DNA of 64,000 nucleotides from Siphlonurus alternatus (taxonomy: Eukaryota; Arthropoda; Insecta; Ephemeroptera; Siphlonuridae). The stretch covers positions 31,343,351-31,407,350 of the forward strand of contig OX463782.1 in NCBI GenBank assembly GCA_949825025.1, given 5' to 3'. This document shows, piece by piece, positions 1-10,959 of this stretch (position 1 is the first letter of the stretch; each line of letters begins with the position of its first letter). The notes under the pieces are model-generated. The model searched no databases. It was not told where the DNA came from and was given only the letters and a program-made list of their open reading frames with translations. Both the position numbers and the translations under genes were made by a program.

Positions 1-166
1 TTAAAAAAATCGGCTCGTTAAATGTTTTTGAAACTTTTGCTATGGCTTTTAGGCACTAATATCTGCCTCTCAAAAAAATTTCAGAATTTTTGTCAATTTG
101 CTAAGGTTTGCATGTTAATCAAAGGGGATAACGTCGAACAGCTGTTCGACGTTATCTCTACCTTAA
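1..166. mobile_element. Partial palindromic MITE (family E), cut by window edge
   Basis: This is one arm of a foldback MITE. Sequence around the AGGCACTAATATCTGCCTCT motif (49-68) and the terminal GTTATCTCTACCTTAA recur inverted inside both arms of the large foldback at 23.1-28.3 kb, and a diverged relative lies at 59.4-59.8 kb. The other arm must lie upstream of the window. Positions 127-156 form a perfect 30-bp palindrome centred at 141/142. Confidence 0.6.
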
Positions 167-1300
167 ATCCTGTGCGATGTAATCTCAACTCTGGTAATGT
201 TTGAGGTACACTTCTAGAAAGCCCAAACGTTACTTCATGCTCTGATAAATTCATTTGTTGATTTTGTTGAGTTCAAATGTTTTAGGAAGGTCGTAATATC
301 AGAATGATCTTCTTAAATCCTAAAAAACATCAAACCTGAATGTTGTTGCCTGCAGTTTGAAACTGAGCACCAACAAGTCATTCAGGAGTAAAATTTCTAA
401 TATCCCGAAGTGTATATACAAGACATTATAGTAAAAAATAATGCTGATGAGAAGTTGATGTGAGAGAATGATTAGTCACACGATGAGAAATATTATATAA
501 ATAAATGCTTACCGAGGATACTAAAGAAATATCCATGAGGAAATTATTTAATTTTTTAAGCCATGTTCCAAGAACAGTAAATTCTACAACCTTGTACAAA
601 AAATCTACAAAAACTTTATCGATTTTGACCTTTTACTATCATTTTGACATTTTGGATGTCTCAATAAAATCTTACGTTTCTAAAAGGTACAAGCCAATTT
701 CAAATTTTATATTCTACTCGTATTTGATTTAAATTATAATTTCGACTGTAGCCTTAGCTCTTTAATAGCATTTGAAATCGTTTTGTTAGATCGTCTGGCG
801 AGGAGGCCACGTGTCGTGTGTGGGAGATGTGACAATGTTCAGACATTGGACACCATTGGTTTTATCATTCAAAAATCTTTATGTGTAGTCTCGAACTAAA
901 CAAAAAAACATCTGTTTTAATAGAGTGTTTTGTGAGAACAATTTCTGAACAAACCTAAAATAAATGATGATGTATTTTATAATTATTGAATGTGTATATT
1001 TAGGGGCGCAGATCAAGGGGGTAGGTCATGGGGGTCATAGGTCACTGACCTCAAAATATGGGTAGGCACTTCCGTCACCATTTATTCGCATTTTTGTTAA
1101 CATTGACCGATCTAGCCCTTTCTGATTTTTTTTTTATCCTTCGCCTGGTCAAACATTTTGAGAGTGAGATGGAATTCATAAACATTTTTTTTAATTAGCT
1201 ACATAAATATAACAAAAATTGTCGTTGTAAATGATAAACAAACATTGTCCATTAAATTAGCTTGGTGTAAGAAAGAGGTGTGGTGGGAAAAGTTAACGAC
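167..1300. other. AT-rich intergenic stretch
   Basis: I see no supportable gene here. The short open frames lack splice context and have AT-driven composition. A small GC-richer patch (790-835) and a run rich in GGGGG/GGTCA near 1010-1060 are the only departures from the AT-rich background. Confidence 0.5.
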
Positions 1301-1380
1301 ATGAAATATGACCCGCGGATATAGAAAGTTGCTACAAATGTAAGTTTAAAGCCATGTACTCCAGCTGATCCAGATATGTT

Positions 1381-1470
1381 CCTCTGGTAGCTCAGTTGGT
1401 AGAGCGGTGGACTGTAGAGGTAAAATCGTCAGAGATCCATAGGCCGCTGGTTCGAATCCGGCCCGGAGGA
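1381..1470 (+). tRNA. tRNA-Tyr (GTA), copy 1, with 17-nt intron
   Basis: The sequence folds as a complete cloverleaf. The acceptor CCTCTGG pairs with CCGGAGG (discriminator A), the D-arm is GCTC/GAGC, the anticodon stem is GTGGA/TCCAT around a CTGTAGA loop (anticodon GTA, Tyr), and the T-arm is GCTGG-TTCGAAT-CCGGC. A 17-nt intron (AGGTAAAATCGTCAGAG) sits after position 37, as is usual for eukaryotic tRNA-Tyr; the spliced length is 73 nt. A five-T Pol III terminator follows at 1476-1480. The intron and body are identical in all five copies of this window. Confidence 0.95.
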
Positions 1471-2400
1471 AAAACTTTTTATTTATAAAATAATGACAAC
1501 AAAAATAATTTTTCTTTCTAGCATACCAAACAAGGGTCTTATTTTATTTTTTAACTGAAGAATGCAAACAGGACATAAAAAAAAATTGTGTCGTATTATT
1601 TTTGCATTAATTTCTCTTAAAAATCAGTGAATCAGTGACTGTATGCCAAATATAATGATTTTGCTATTCAATAAAAAAATCATATTGCTTATTTGAAGAA
1701 AGAGTATTTAACATAGTAAAAGTATAATCATGTAGGATCTTGAGGAGGGAAACAAGTAGAGAATGTAGAATTAGTACATAACAATTAAAATGCAACTATA
1801 ATTACACTTAAGTGGCTCTTTGATGAATGATATGCGCAACTTTTAATATTAAAACAAAATTATTTCTTTTAGTTATTTTGTATTAATTAAGAAAGGTTTA
1901 ATTTGCCAAGGGGGATTTGTAACGCATGCATAAAAATATTAATTTTAGTTTTAAATTAATTGTTATTTAATTAAATATAATTTCACTTCTTAAGTACCAG
2001 TGACTATATTATTGTGTTCATGTATCATATTAATTAAGTTTGATAATGATTGAAAAGCACTAATTTTATTAGTAAATTATAAGTACATTTGTACATTTTT
2101 TTAAAAAATATTTATTCATAACTCTCATTACTGCTTAATTCAAGTGTATAAGTGAGCGTGATTCTACGATAGGTAAAAATTTTTAAAGACCCATTATTGT
2201 ATTATAAAGCTTGTTATTTTATAACAGCTTTTAAATTTTGGAATTATTGAATCAATGTTATAAAAATTTTCATCCACCTTTATTTATCATGTGTTGTAAA
2301 AAAATTCTATACAACTAAAATTATCACAAACAAAAATGCAACATGGTCCACTTTTGTATTAACTTTACCACATTTTACACCATACTAGTAACAAACGTGC
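1471..2400. other. AT-rich spacer between tRNA copies 1 and 2
   Basis: Apart from the Pol III terminator just after the first tRNA-Tyr gene, I see only AT-rich sequence with short A/T runs and no coding or repeat structure that I can name. Confidence 0.5.
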
Positions 2401-2519
2401 GTGATATTACTGTGGGTGTGGTGGGAAAATATTTGCTACATTTAATTGGAGTTGCGGATATAGAAAGTTGCTACAAATGTAAGTTTAAAGCCATGTACTC
2501 CAGCTGATTCAGATATGTT

Positions 2520-2609
2520 CCTCTGGTAGCTCAGTTGGTAGAGCGGTGGACTGTAGAGGTAAAATCGTCAGAGATCCATAGGCCGCTGGTTCGAATCCGG
2601 CCCGGAGGA
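2520..2609 (+). tRNA. tRNA-Tyr (GTA), copy 2, with 17-nt intron
   Basis: This copy is base-for-base identical to the copy at 1381, including the intron, and a short T-run terminator follows. About 60 bp of upstream sequence (from roughly 2457, including AAATGTAAGTTTAAAGCC and CAGATATGTTC) is nearly identical to that of the first copy. The duplication unit therefore included the 5' flank, while the 3' flank beyond the terminator is unrelated. Confidence 0.95.
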
Positions 2610-2639
2610 AAAACTTTTTATAGCGTAATTATTAATTAA

Positions 2640-3060
2640 TAATCATTATGCCATGTACACTATGCATAATATATAGAAAAAAGTACGAAGGTTATAATTT
2701 ATAATTGTTTTATTGCTTTATTATAGAGACAATTAACATAATTAAGCACGTGCGGAAGATCATTTAATTAATAATAATAATGATAGTTGTTTATTGAGTA
2801 TCAGTACAAAATAAAACACAGTACAACAACGCAATGGTAGGCATGAAAAAGGATATCACATTAATTAATTACTAATTAATTAATTTCACATTTAATTACA
2901 AAGAACATGAAACTACGTCAATAATTACAGAACAATAAAATTAATAAACAAGTCAAAGAAGCATCATGCCAAAAATATTATCACACTAGATATTAAAGAA
3001 ATAAAATTATCACCATCGGAGCCTAAATTTTGATGTAAGAAAACTAAGAAAAGCAAGACT
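2640..3060. other. AT-rich spacer, no gene seen
   Basis: TTAATTAA-type repeats and A/T tracts only. No open frame with coding-like composition and no splice sites in context. Confidence 0.5.
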
Positions 3061-3063
3061 CTT

Positions 3064-3334
3064 GACATCCTTCATGATATTTTCATCGTACTTGGTTGGA
3101 GGACCTCGAGCTAAATATTTTCAATTTTTTCAGATTTTTTTAACCCTCTAACACCCTCAAAATCGAAGGAAAAGACTCTGACGTCATAGTCTTTCAATGT
3201 TTTCCCTATGCTTGCGTGTTGAAATTTTACATGACTATGACGTCATAGTGTTTTGCAGCACGATTTTAAAAGTGATGTTAGACGGTTATGAAAATGTGAA
3301 AAAATATGTAATAAAAAATTACATGAAGGTTGCG
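3064..3334. mobile_element. MITE family F, copy 1 (CRE-containing)
   Basis: The ends CATCCTTCATGAT and ACATGAAGGTTG are inverted, and the internal halves are also inverted (TGACGTCATAG at 3179; CTATGACGTCA at 3234). Related copies lie at 35.2-35.5 kb and 43.4-43.8 kb and share TCAGATTTTTTT, CTAACACCCTCAAAATCGA and the paired TGACGTCA motifs. The 63-codon open frame inside is MITE sequence, not a gene. Confidence 0.7.
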
Positions 3335-3572
3335 AGCGCGATGCATATCAGTAATACAAATTTCACAGCTCCTGCACTACTGCATTAGCAGCACGCACAC
3401 ACCTCGGGACACTACGAACTTTACCCCTGCTCTCTTTGTGGGTAGCCTATAATATACTGTATAATAATATATATATAGAATATAGACGTATAGTAAACTT
3501 AAAAAATTCGGGCATGACTAAACAAGGTGCTTATCTAACCTCCCCCATATCGCAAATTTGCATCTCTTTATG

Positions 3573-3702
3573 CACACTCGTCGCCTTGAAAAATTTCCAA
3601 CATTCAGCCTTATTGTTAATCGCCAAGCTTCTGTGTTATTCTTACGAGACATGGTGATTAACAAGGCTGCGCAAAGGGAAATTTTCCGAGGCGACGAGTG
3701 TA
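3573..3702. mobile_element. MITE family B, copy 1
   Basis: About 130 bp with inverted ends (CACTCGTCGCCTTG and GGCGACGAGTG). The internal motifs GGCATGGTGATTAACAAGGC or close variants and AAAGGGAAATTTT are shared with copies at 14.54 and 63.48 kb. Non-autonomous, with no coding capacity. Confidence 0.75.
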
Positions 3703-3894
3703 CCTTGGAGCTGCAGCAAATCAGGTAAGGGTAAAGTTCCTGCTGTTACGAGAGGTACGTATTTTGTGTTGCTTATTATCAAAATAAAGATGGTCCACTT
3801 GAACACAAGGTGTTTTTTAAGCAAAGTAGATCTACTTTTTTTTTCTTATTTCAACGTAACCCTATTGTGGGATACCTGTAACAAGTGACTAAAT

Positions 3895-4320
3895 TTAACT
3901 TCCAGGGCTCTCCGTGAACCGATCTATCATAATATTCCTTTTTAGGGGTTTGAAGGTTTCTTCAAATCTGGGGCTGCCATGGCCTATAGCAACCCATCCC
4001 AGCATTCTCCCGGTTGTGACTGAGGAAACCATGGAAACCTCAGTCACAATGGTAGTCAATTGATGGAGGAATGAAGGATTCCAACAATCACCTCCCCAAT
4101 GCACGAGTGGGAGTTTTTTAACAACCGCCATGTATTTACAACATAGGAACTGCATATTAATTTGGCAATTTGGTGCAAAATTTCTGGGTGATGGGCATAT
4201 TATACGATCCAATGATCAAACAATATTTACATCGACACCATTGCCATCTACTTGCAAGCTAACTTTTCCAAGACAAGGAGTTAAACTTTCTTTTTTATGT
4301 AAATTTATCATGCAGTTTTA
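3895..4320. other. Unassigned stretch with a hairpin; open frames not coding
   Basis: A 105-codon frame runs on the minus strand and a 63-codon frame on the plus strand. Both pass through an imperfect hairpin (TGACTGAGGAAACCATGG with CCATGGAAACCTCAGTCA, about 4017-4050). The same GAACCATGGAAAACCT-type hairpin occurs at the centre of the foldback near 31.67 and 31.96 kb. Protein composition, lack of splice sites and the repeat link argue against a gene. Confidence 0.4.
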
Positions 4321-4608
4321 GGGTAATTGATTATTGTAATGTTATGCTATCACACCTTCTAATGTTTTTTTGCCGCACTATATTTGATAAATTAGTATAA
4401 TAATTTATTAGATTCAACATTCTCGCCTCAAAGATGCAACTAGGTCTACTTTGGTATAAAATTTAACCATATATTGAACTTAAAGTGTGCGTGATATTAC
4501 TGGTGGGTGTGGTGGGAAAATATTTGCTACATTTAATTGGAGTTGCGGATAGAAAGTTGCTACAAATGTAAGTTTAAAGCCATGTACTCCAGCTGATTCA
4601 GATATGTT

Positions 4609-4698
4609 CCTCTGGTAGCTCAGTTGGTAGAGCGGTGGACTGTAGAGGTAAAATCGTCAGAGATCCATAGGCCGCTGGTTCGAATCCGGCCCGGAGGA
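4609..4698 (+). tRNA. tRNA-Tyr (GTA), copy 3, with 17-nt intron
   Basis: Identical in body and intron to the other copies, with a T-run terminator immediately downstream. Its 5' flank matches copy 2 over at least 110 bp (from the GTGCGTGATATTACT motif near 4487 to the gene), so copies 2 and 3 look like the most recent duplication in the cluster. Confidence 0.95.
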
Positions 4699-4858
4699 AA
4701 ACTTTTTATGTTGTAAAAAAACAAATAAAATAATAATATTAAAATAAAAAAATCACTTTTTTACTCTGAATATGATAATATATGGATTTAAATAAATATA
4801 GAGCACTTTATTATTATTTTTTTGAAAACTAAAGGTAGAAGGACACAGCGCAAGAGCG

Positions 4859-4862
<4 letters not shown>

Positions 4863-4918
<56 letters not shown>
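4863..4918. repeat. (AG)n microsatellite
   Basis: An essentially uninterrupted AG dinucleotide run of about 56 bp. A short (AC)n run lies near 5065-5079. Confidence 0.95.
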
Positions 4919-4922
<4 letters not shown>

Positions 4923-4929
4923 CTTTTTT

Positions 4930-5600
4930 AAATAGTTTTATTAGTGAAAATCAAATATCAGTCCTACCGAGGCCGGAAGCCTTATGGGACTTATGGGTAG
5001 GTACTGGTATAAAAATTATATTACATTACAGACTAAACATGCACATATAGTTCTTTGAATTAAAACACACACACACACATACACAAAATATTAAGATAAA
5101 ACCATTTTTTTTATTTTAGTTTTGAGTTCAATTTTATCCTTTCATTGTTTAATAAAAAATGGAATTTCATTCAAAATTTTAGGCAAGACAACATCCAAAC
5201 TTCTTTCGCCATATCTATTATTTGCTAAAGGTACACCACTACAGGCTCTGATAATTGATTTCTAATGGAATACTAAAAAAAAAATAATAATAATAAATAA
5301 AAAAAATAATAAATTCGTACCATTCTCAATTTTCTAGCTATATATTATAACATGATACTGTTGCCAAAAATATTAACAAGGTAAAGGTTATCTTTCGCGC
5401 ATATATACAAGGAAGTATTTTATTATATGGCTTGAAACCAAAGTCACCAAACGATGCCGAACGATCCAATTAATTGTCACTAATTTTTTTTTGTCTCTTC
5501 ACACACCAAATTTTATTATTGATAATTTAATAATTTTTTATTAAAATGAAGTTTTTTGATAAGAAAAACTTTGCATCAGTGGTGAGATAAAGTTATCTAC
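4930..5600. other. AT-rich spacer between tRNA copies 3 and 4
   Basis: No gene seen. A CCTACCGAGGCCGGAAGCC segment (4962-4981) has an inverted relative near 61398-61410 (CGGCTTCCGGCCTTGGTAGG-like), which suggests a repeat end that I cannot delimit. Confidence 0.4.
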
Positions 5601-5729
5601 TTTCACTCGAAACAGCTGATGTTTTCTTTGCGTGGTGGGAGGAATTTTCTCATATGATATGACCCAGATTACACTTATCACCAGCACAGCAAGTTTAAGG
5701 CCTCTAAGGTTTGCCACTTCAGATATGTT

Positions 5730-5819
5730 CCTCTGGTAGCTCAGTTGGTAGAGCGGTGGACTGTAGAGGTAAAATCGTCAGAGATCCATAGGCCGCTGGT
5801 TCGAATCCGGCCCGGAGGA
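5730..5819 (+). tRNA. tRNA-Tyr (GTA), copy 4, with 17-nt intron
   Basis: Body and intron are identical to the other copies and a T-run terminator follows. The 5' flank is more diverged than in copies 1-3 but keeps GTGGTGGGA, AAGTTTAAGGCC and CAGATATGTTC at similar spacing, the pattern expected of a conserved external promoter element or an older duplication. Confidence 0.95.
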
Positions 5820-5849
5820 AAAACTTTTTATTTCATTTAAAATGTAATA

Positions 5850-6750
5850 TTTTATAAAATTATTATAATTGTAATTATTTTTATTTTTTTTAACAAGTAT
5901 TTTTCATTTTTTCTGCTTTTTTAATTCAATTTAAAGTAATTAAAACTTTATTGTTTATTTGTATGCTTATAAACAAATTGCATTTAATTGCATTTTCTTG
6001 AAATAAATTATTTATACCAATTTTATTTGTATTAAAATTATTTTTTATAATAATTTAAATAATTATATGTTATTTTATACATATATAAAATTTAAATAAT
6101 ATAATACATAAATTATTTTATATTATTATATGTATTAATGTATAGGGTGAAATAATAAAAATAAATAAAATACATCCTTATATTTAAAATATTAAACTGA
6201 ACCAAAACACGTCATGATTATCGTGCTAAAATTGCTTCAAATATATTATTTTTTTCATAAAATTTATTTTAAATAAATGTATAAATTATTGGTGGTGCTC
6301 ATTCTATAATATGATGACATGATGACAGATTTATTATATGCTTTGTTGCTTTGTATATAATAATGTAAGTATGCCTAATCTTTTTTTAATATTGTTGCAT
6401 GGAATTATCAATTGCATGTATTCTGAAATTGAATAAAATGTAGTTATTTTCAATGAGTCCATGAGAAGTCAACTGCCAATGTATTTTAATTTCAAGTCAC
6501 TATTTGACGTATGATGATAAGGAGGAATAAAGAGAAGTTTTATTTTATGATGATTAATTTTTATTTACAAAATTTTATCGTATAGAACAAAGTGCATCAC
6601 TGCAGCAAAGTTCTATTGTTTGAGTTGCAATAAAGGCTGAATTTGTACGTAATTTGAGTAGAATGTGAACTTTGTTGATGGAGGGAAATTTAATACGAAC
6701 CTCTTGTATTCTGACCTGATGGTATCAGCGAGAGAAGGGATACACGTGAC
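5850..6750. other. Very AT-rich spacer between tRNA copies 4 and 5
   Basis: Long A/T-only tracts (about 5850-6180) with no coding signal. Nothing further recognised. Confidence 0.5.
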
Positions 6751-6827
6751 GCGTAATATGACGCGTGATTAGAAAGTGCAGCAAATGTAAGTTTAAAGTC
6801 TTGAAAATTAGAGACAACAAATATGTT

Positions 6828-6917
6828 CCTCTGGTAGCTCAGTTGGTAGAGCGGTGGACTGTAGAGGTAAAATCGTCAGAGATCCATAGGCCGCTGGTTC
6901 GAATCCGGCCCGGAGGA
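6828..6917 (+). tRNA. tRNA-Tyr (GTA), copy 5, with 17-nt intron
   Basis: Identical in body and intron to the other copies, followed by a T7 run. Upstream it keeps GCAAATGTAAGTTTAAAG and ATATGTTC, with little else in common with copies 1-3. A 75-codon open frame crossing this tRNA is a chance frame. Confidence 0.95.
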
Positions 6918-6949
6918 AAAACTTTTTTTCATCACATTTTAATTTTCAA

Positions 6950-7745
6950 ATTAATGTTATTATATTTGCTATTAAAAATAATAATTTTATAAATTAAGAA
7001 GGAGAAGGAAATAATTTGATACTAAAAATATTAAATTCAACAAAGAAATTAAAAAAAAAGAGGTACGATATGCAAATTTGTGAGATGGTGGGAGACTCGT
7101 CATTGCAGTCCCTATATCATCACTATATAATCTTATAAGATTATAAGTTTATAACACGTCTTGGTAATTCATATCAACTGATTATGATTTTTTTTATCAT
7201 ATAAAGCTTATAGCAGATTTAATATATAATTACAATATGCGAGAAGGCCCGGTTGAATATAATTAACATTAATTTTTTATGTACATTTATACTATTTTAA
7301 CAAAATAGATTTATTGCATTTTGTAAACCATCGGAAGCAAACAAAATTTATTAAATAATTTTTAATTAATGCATTAAAACTTAAATAATATAGTAAATAA
7401 CTATGGTTTAACATTACAAATTTCTATAAGGGATAGACGAGTGTTTTTATGTTAATAAGTTAAGATTGGGAAACGGTTGCTGTTCAGAGAGAGCGATACA
7501 TATTAATTTAACATGTTTTTACATCGTTAATACTGTTTGTGTGGGTCTATAACTGTAGGATGAAGAATAAATCACGGGCGTTGGTTAGTCAGTACCGACA
7601 AGTACTGATTTTATTATAAATTACAAAATTATTAACATCTTAAACGATTAAGGAATGTTGTGTCCACATTAAGATGTATTTACATGTGGACTTTACGATT
7701 GTAACGCACTCTACATGGAATCTTATGATAATCAAATTTAATGTC
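6950..7745. other. AT-rich intergenic stretch
   Basis: No gene or named repeat seen. Confidence 0.5.
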
Positions 7746-7750
7746 CATAA

Positions 7751-7890
7751 GGGGCATTCACAAAGCCTTAAGGCCACAATTAAGGCTTAATAATTTAAGA
7801 CCAGAAATTTTGGGTCTAAAAAACACGTCTAAAATCAAGCTTTAAATTATCGAGCCTTAAATGTGGCCTTAAGACTTTGTGAATGCCCCT
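7751..7890. mobile_element. MITE family C, copy 1
   Basis: Terminal inverted repeats of about 30 bp begin GGGGCATTCACAAAGCCTTA and end in the inverse (AAGACTTTGTGAATGCCCC), around an imperfect internal palindrome. A second copy lies at 33.74 kb. No coding capacity. Confidence 0.8.
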
Positions 7891-7999
7891 TGATATGACT
7901 CAAACTATTTACTTTAAGGCTGTCATAAGATTCCGCTAAAAATGCGTAAAAATCGTTTCAATCTTCAAAAAGAATTCTCATGTAAATACATCTTGAAGT

Positions 8000-8205
8000 T
8001 GCATTAGGTAGACAAAGTGGGCGAGTTGCTGCATCTTGCGTGCACCGGGGCTCGTAGTACGTGCAGCGGTCAGTCGTTGGCAAGGTCACTCGGGGGCGGT
8101 CGGGCACGGGGGCAAAGCCCCTCAGTAACGTCTGCCAGGGGGGCCTCCCAAGGGCAAAAGTACCTGCAATTACCGCCGGCCAGACGAGCATGTCTTCCAC
8201 TTTTC
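8000..8205. other. GC-rich island, possible exon on the minus strand
   Basis: A GC-rich island in AT-rich DNA. On the minus strand an AATTGCAG acceptor-like site is followed by open frames. One has a cysteine-rich end (CTYYEPRC, PLCLPNATSRC); another ends after ADVTEGLCPRARPPP. The plus strand is also open for 66 codons. High GC content makes stops rare, so openness is weak evidence and I cannot choose a frame. It could equally be a promoter or enhancer. Confidence 0.25.
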
Positions 8206-8229
8206 CTTTCAATGTGATTTATAAACCAT

Positions 8230-9050
8230 GAAATTACATGTGCAATTTATTTGTTTAAAAAATATAAGTTAGTATTGCATAAAAACCTGTGATACGTGCC
8301 AGCAGTTAAAATTATGAAATTTATTTTTATATATATATATATAAGACCATACATTAAAAGTAATGTTAGCAATTTGTTATATGAGGGTATTAATACTGGA
8401 ATTTCCTCCTAAAAGTGCAGGATAAAAATTCAATTTTAAATTCACTACATTTTCTCCATTATAATAAAATTGCATCAAATTCATTACAAATAACATCATA
8501 GTACATGAAGTTTATAATTTACTACAATTTTTATACATTTTGTTATTTGAATTATATAAAGTATCTTATAATACAAAGTAACTTTCAGTCAAATATTTAA
8601 CTCATTTATATGTTTTAATTTATTGAAAATATAAATGATGCGACGACGCTATTAAAAATAAATTTTCTTTTGTTTTATGCTTCTTAGCAAAATTAAAAGT
8701 CATTATATTTAATTTGCACTTATTATAATATAAGCATTCAATTATAAAACCTTTTGTTTATACTTATTTAAATTAATTATACATGCCAAGCAGACAGAGT
8801 GTTGAAACAAAGAGGCGATGACTATAACATTATGGAAGTATATAAGATGGAAATTTGAAACTCCTATGTTTTTACTGTAACGAAGATTTATGATCCTAAG
8901 TTTACCTGGACGAAATATAAGTATGTAATAAAACGAAAACAAATTTGTTCACTTATTGCCTTGAATACAAAAAAATTAAAAATATATATAAAAGTCATGG
9001 TCAGATGTTTAGTGCTGCATTACATCTATTACTAAGAAAGAGGGCATGAA
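8230..9050. other. AT-rich stretch, no gene seen
   Basis: A short (TA)n near 8331-8343 and A/T tracts only. The 66-codon minus frame at 8742-8942 shows no coding features. Confidence 0.45.
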
Positions 9051-9155
9051 TTGTACACATGTGGTTCTCCTGGCTTTAAACCATATATTGAACTCCCGGT
9101 TCATTGACAAAAGCTGTACCGTCAATCCTGGCTGAGATTTCCACGTTTCTCTCAG

Positions 9156-9233
9156 TCGCAGGCAAATGTCGGGATGGATTGCAAGGCCGTGGCCGCCCCC
9201 GTTCCGGAAGAGCCCGTGAAACGCTCAAGTTAG
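9156..9233 (+). CDS. Candidate terminal exon of an unidentified gene
   Basis: A pyrimidine-rich acceptor (TTTCTCTCAG) is followed by a 26-codon frame with high GC at third positions that ends in TAG. The encoded C-terminus contains MDCKAVAAPVPEEPVKRSS. A second in-frame acceptor AG lies 6 nt downstream. AATAAA at 9300-9305, 67 bp after the stop, would serve as the polyadenylation signal. Upstream exons were not found and the family is unknown. The codon use resembles genes A and B. The acceptor, stop and poly(A) signal agree with each other, but the exon is short and could be chance. Confidence 0.4.
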   Translation, partial: SQANVGMDCKAVAAPVPEEPVKRSS

Positions 9234-9309
9234 GGTTTCGGAAGTTTCAGGGTTTCAAAGTAGTATGTAATTAGTAAGTAGAAGTACCCAATAGCGTTTA
9301 ATAAAAAAA

Positions 9310-9600
9310 AATGTACACTTAGGGGCATAAGGAACGCTAAGCTTGATAAAAATTATTTATTCTTTTTCATATTATATTATATGTGTGTCTTTTGTAAATA
9401 AAGATCATAGTCTTAAAATAAGATAGTTTACCATCTTAAAATAAGATTACTCGAAGGGTCTTAATTTCAGATATTTGTATTAGGAGCACATAAACCTCAA
9501 AGAGGAAACGGGTATACATTTTTTTTATTTAATTAAATTTTTGTTAATAAATTTGATTATAAATTAAAAATATAAATAAAAAAAAATAATAGAATCATAG
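9310..9600. repeat. Interspersed repeat family I, copy 1
   Basis: Shares GAAGGGTCTTAATTTCAGAT, GGAGCACATAAACCTCAAAG and the repeated TCTTAAAATAAGAT motif with the copies at 20.09-20.35 kb and in both arms of 39.7-41.0 kb. Probably a non-autonomous DNA element; no TSD could be fixed for this copy. Confidence 0.7.
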
Positions 9601-10101
9601 ACTAGAGAAGGAACTAACTTTTTTTACATTATTACGCTGAAAATTCATAATAACTTAATACTTAATTCATTCAAAACGGTGTTACTTTTTATAGCCAATC
9701 AGTCGGGGTATGTAATAACGTTCGAGGTTTCTCAATGTGTACCAGTGACGTCACAGGTGACCCTTGATCTCACAGTGAGATCAGCAGCTCGAGTGATGCT
9801 TCTCTCAGCCGCAGGTAGCCTTGACGTCCCGACAATAATTAACTTCGGACACCAACAATAACCAAGGCCACGGTATTGTTGAAGATTTTTATTATGTAGG
9901 GGGTGATGTCATAGATGCCCCCATTTAGTTAATGAGCTAACTCATTCAAGCTTAAAAATCATATGAATATTACTGCATATTATTATTGTTTGTAAATTTA
10001 TGAAAAAATGTTGTAACTCAAGCTTGTTTTTAGTATATACTAAAAAAATAATGGTGGAAAGTTATAATATTTAAATGCAGTCATTATATTTTAAAAGACT
10101 A

Positions 10102-10199
10102 TTATTTTTGACCTGTAGGAGGTAGTAAAATCTCTTCTCTCGGGCCTTCTGTTGGAGAGTAAGCAATTTTCAATTTTCTTAATACCTCGTCGTCATAAA
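10102..10199 (-). CDS. Candidate terminal exon of an unidentified gene
   Basis: On the minus strand a strong polypyrimidine tract and TAG acceptor (10200-10201) precede a 98-nt exon. It needs one base from the previous exon, then reads 31 codons and stops at TAA. The peptide begins YDDEVLRKLKIAYSPTEG and ends LLPPTGQK. AATAAA on the minus strand lies near 9885. Upstream exons were not located; a weak open stretch at about 10560-10730 (contains ALRDWQLLLSVYALYRFPLK) is the only nearby candidate. Together with the plus-strand exon at 9156 this would make a convergent gene pair. The family was not recognised. Confidence 0.4.
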
Positions 10200-10959
10200 C
10201 TAAAAAAAAAAGAAAAAAAGGTAAATTGCAGATTGTAACGTATATTTTTATTAATTTTTATTTCAATTATCGCATTTTTAATATGAAGAATGGAAATTTT
10301 AGGAAAAAATAACATTATGCATTTTTCACCAATTTAGTAGTTATAAAGAAAGAAAAAAAAATTGTATATGGTCATCATATAAATATTCAATCACAAGAAA
10401 TCTTGTTATTTTTTCTTCAATTATAATATCCAATACAATATATAATTTCAGTGTCAGTTGATAAATTGTAGTGTTGAAGAAACGTCACTTTTTTATAAGT
10501 AGAAAAAAAAATCAGAAGCTATAGATTACAGGAAATTCGAGCTATGAATACTCGATAAATTGAGGATGACTCATCAATTGCTTGGTGGTGAAGATTTGAA
10601 TGCAAGCATGCTGCTTCTGTGAAGGTCGACCGAGCCTTGGTGGTACTTGAGCGGAAATCTATACAGAGCATAAACTGAAAGAAGAAGCTGCCAATCACGA
10701 AGTGCTACATCAAATTGATTGCATATCAAGGTCTAGGTTACAAACTACGTAATTTTAACTTGCTGTTTATATTCTAGCAATTTTTAGGTCTTAATTTTAA
10801 CTTTTCTTTTTACAACTATAGTCTTACCAGAGTTTCTGACTTGCATATCAATATTTCAGTTCCGATTAATTAATATGGCAGCTCTGTTAGAAAAATTTAG
10901 ACGTTAAATATTCAATTATGTATTTTTATATAAGCCAAAAACAAGAAATTTCCAGCTTA

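Noticed and set aside
3895..4212. 105-codon minus-strand open frame
   Set aside because: It crosses an imperfect hairpin shared with a foldback centre and lacks splice sites or coding composition.
6765..6992. 75-codon frame at the fifth tRNA
   Set aside because: It runs through the tRNA-Tyr gene and its terminator; not protein coding.
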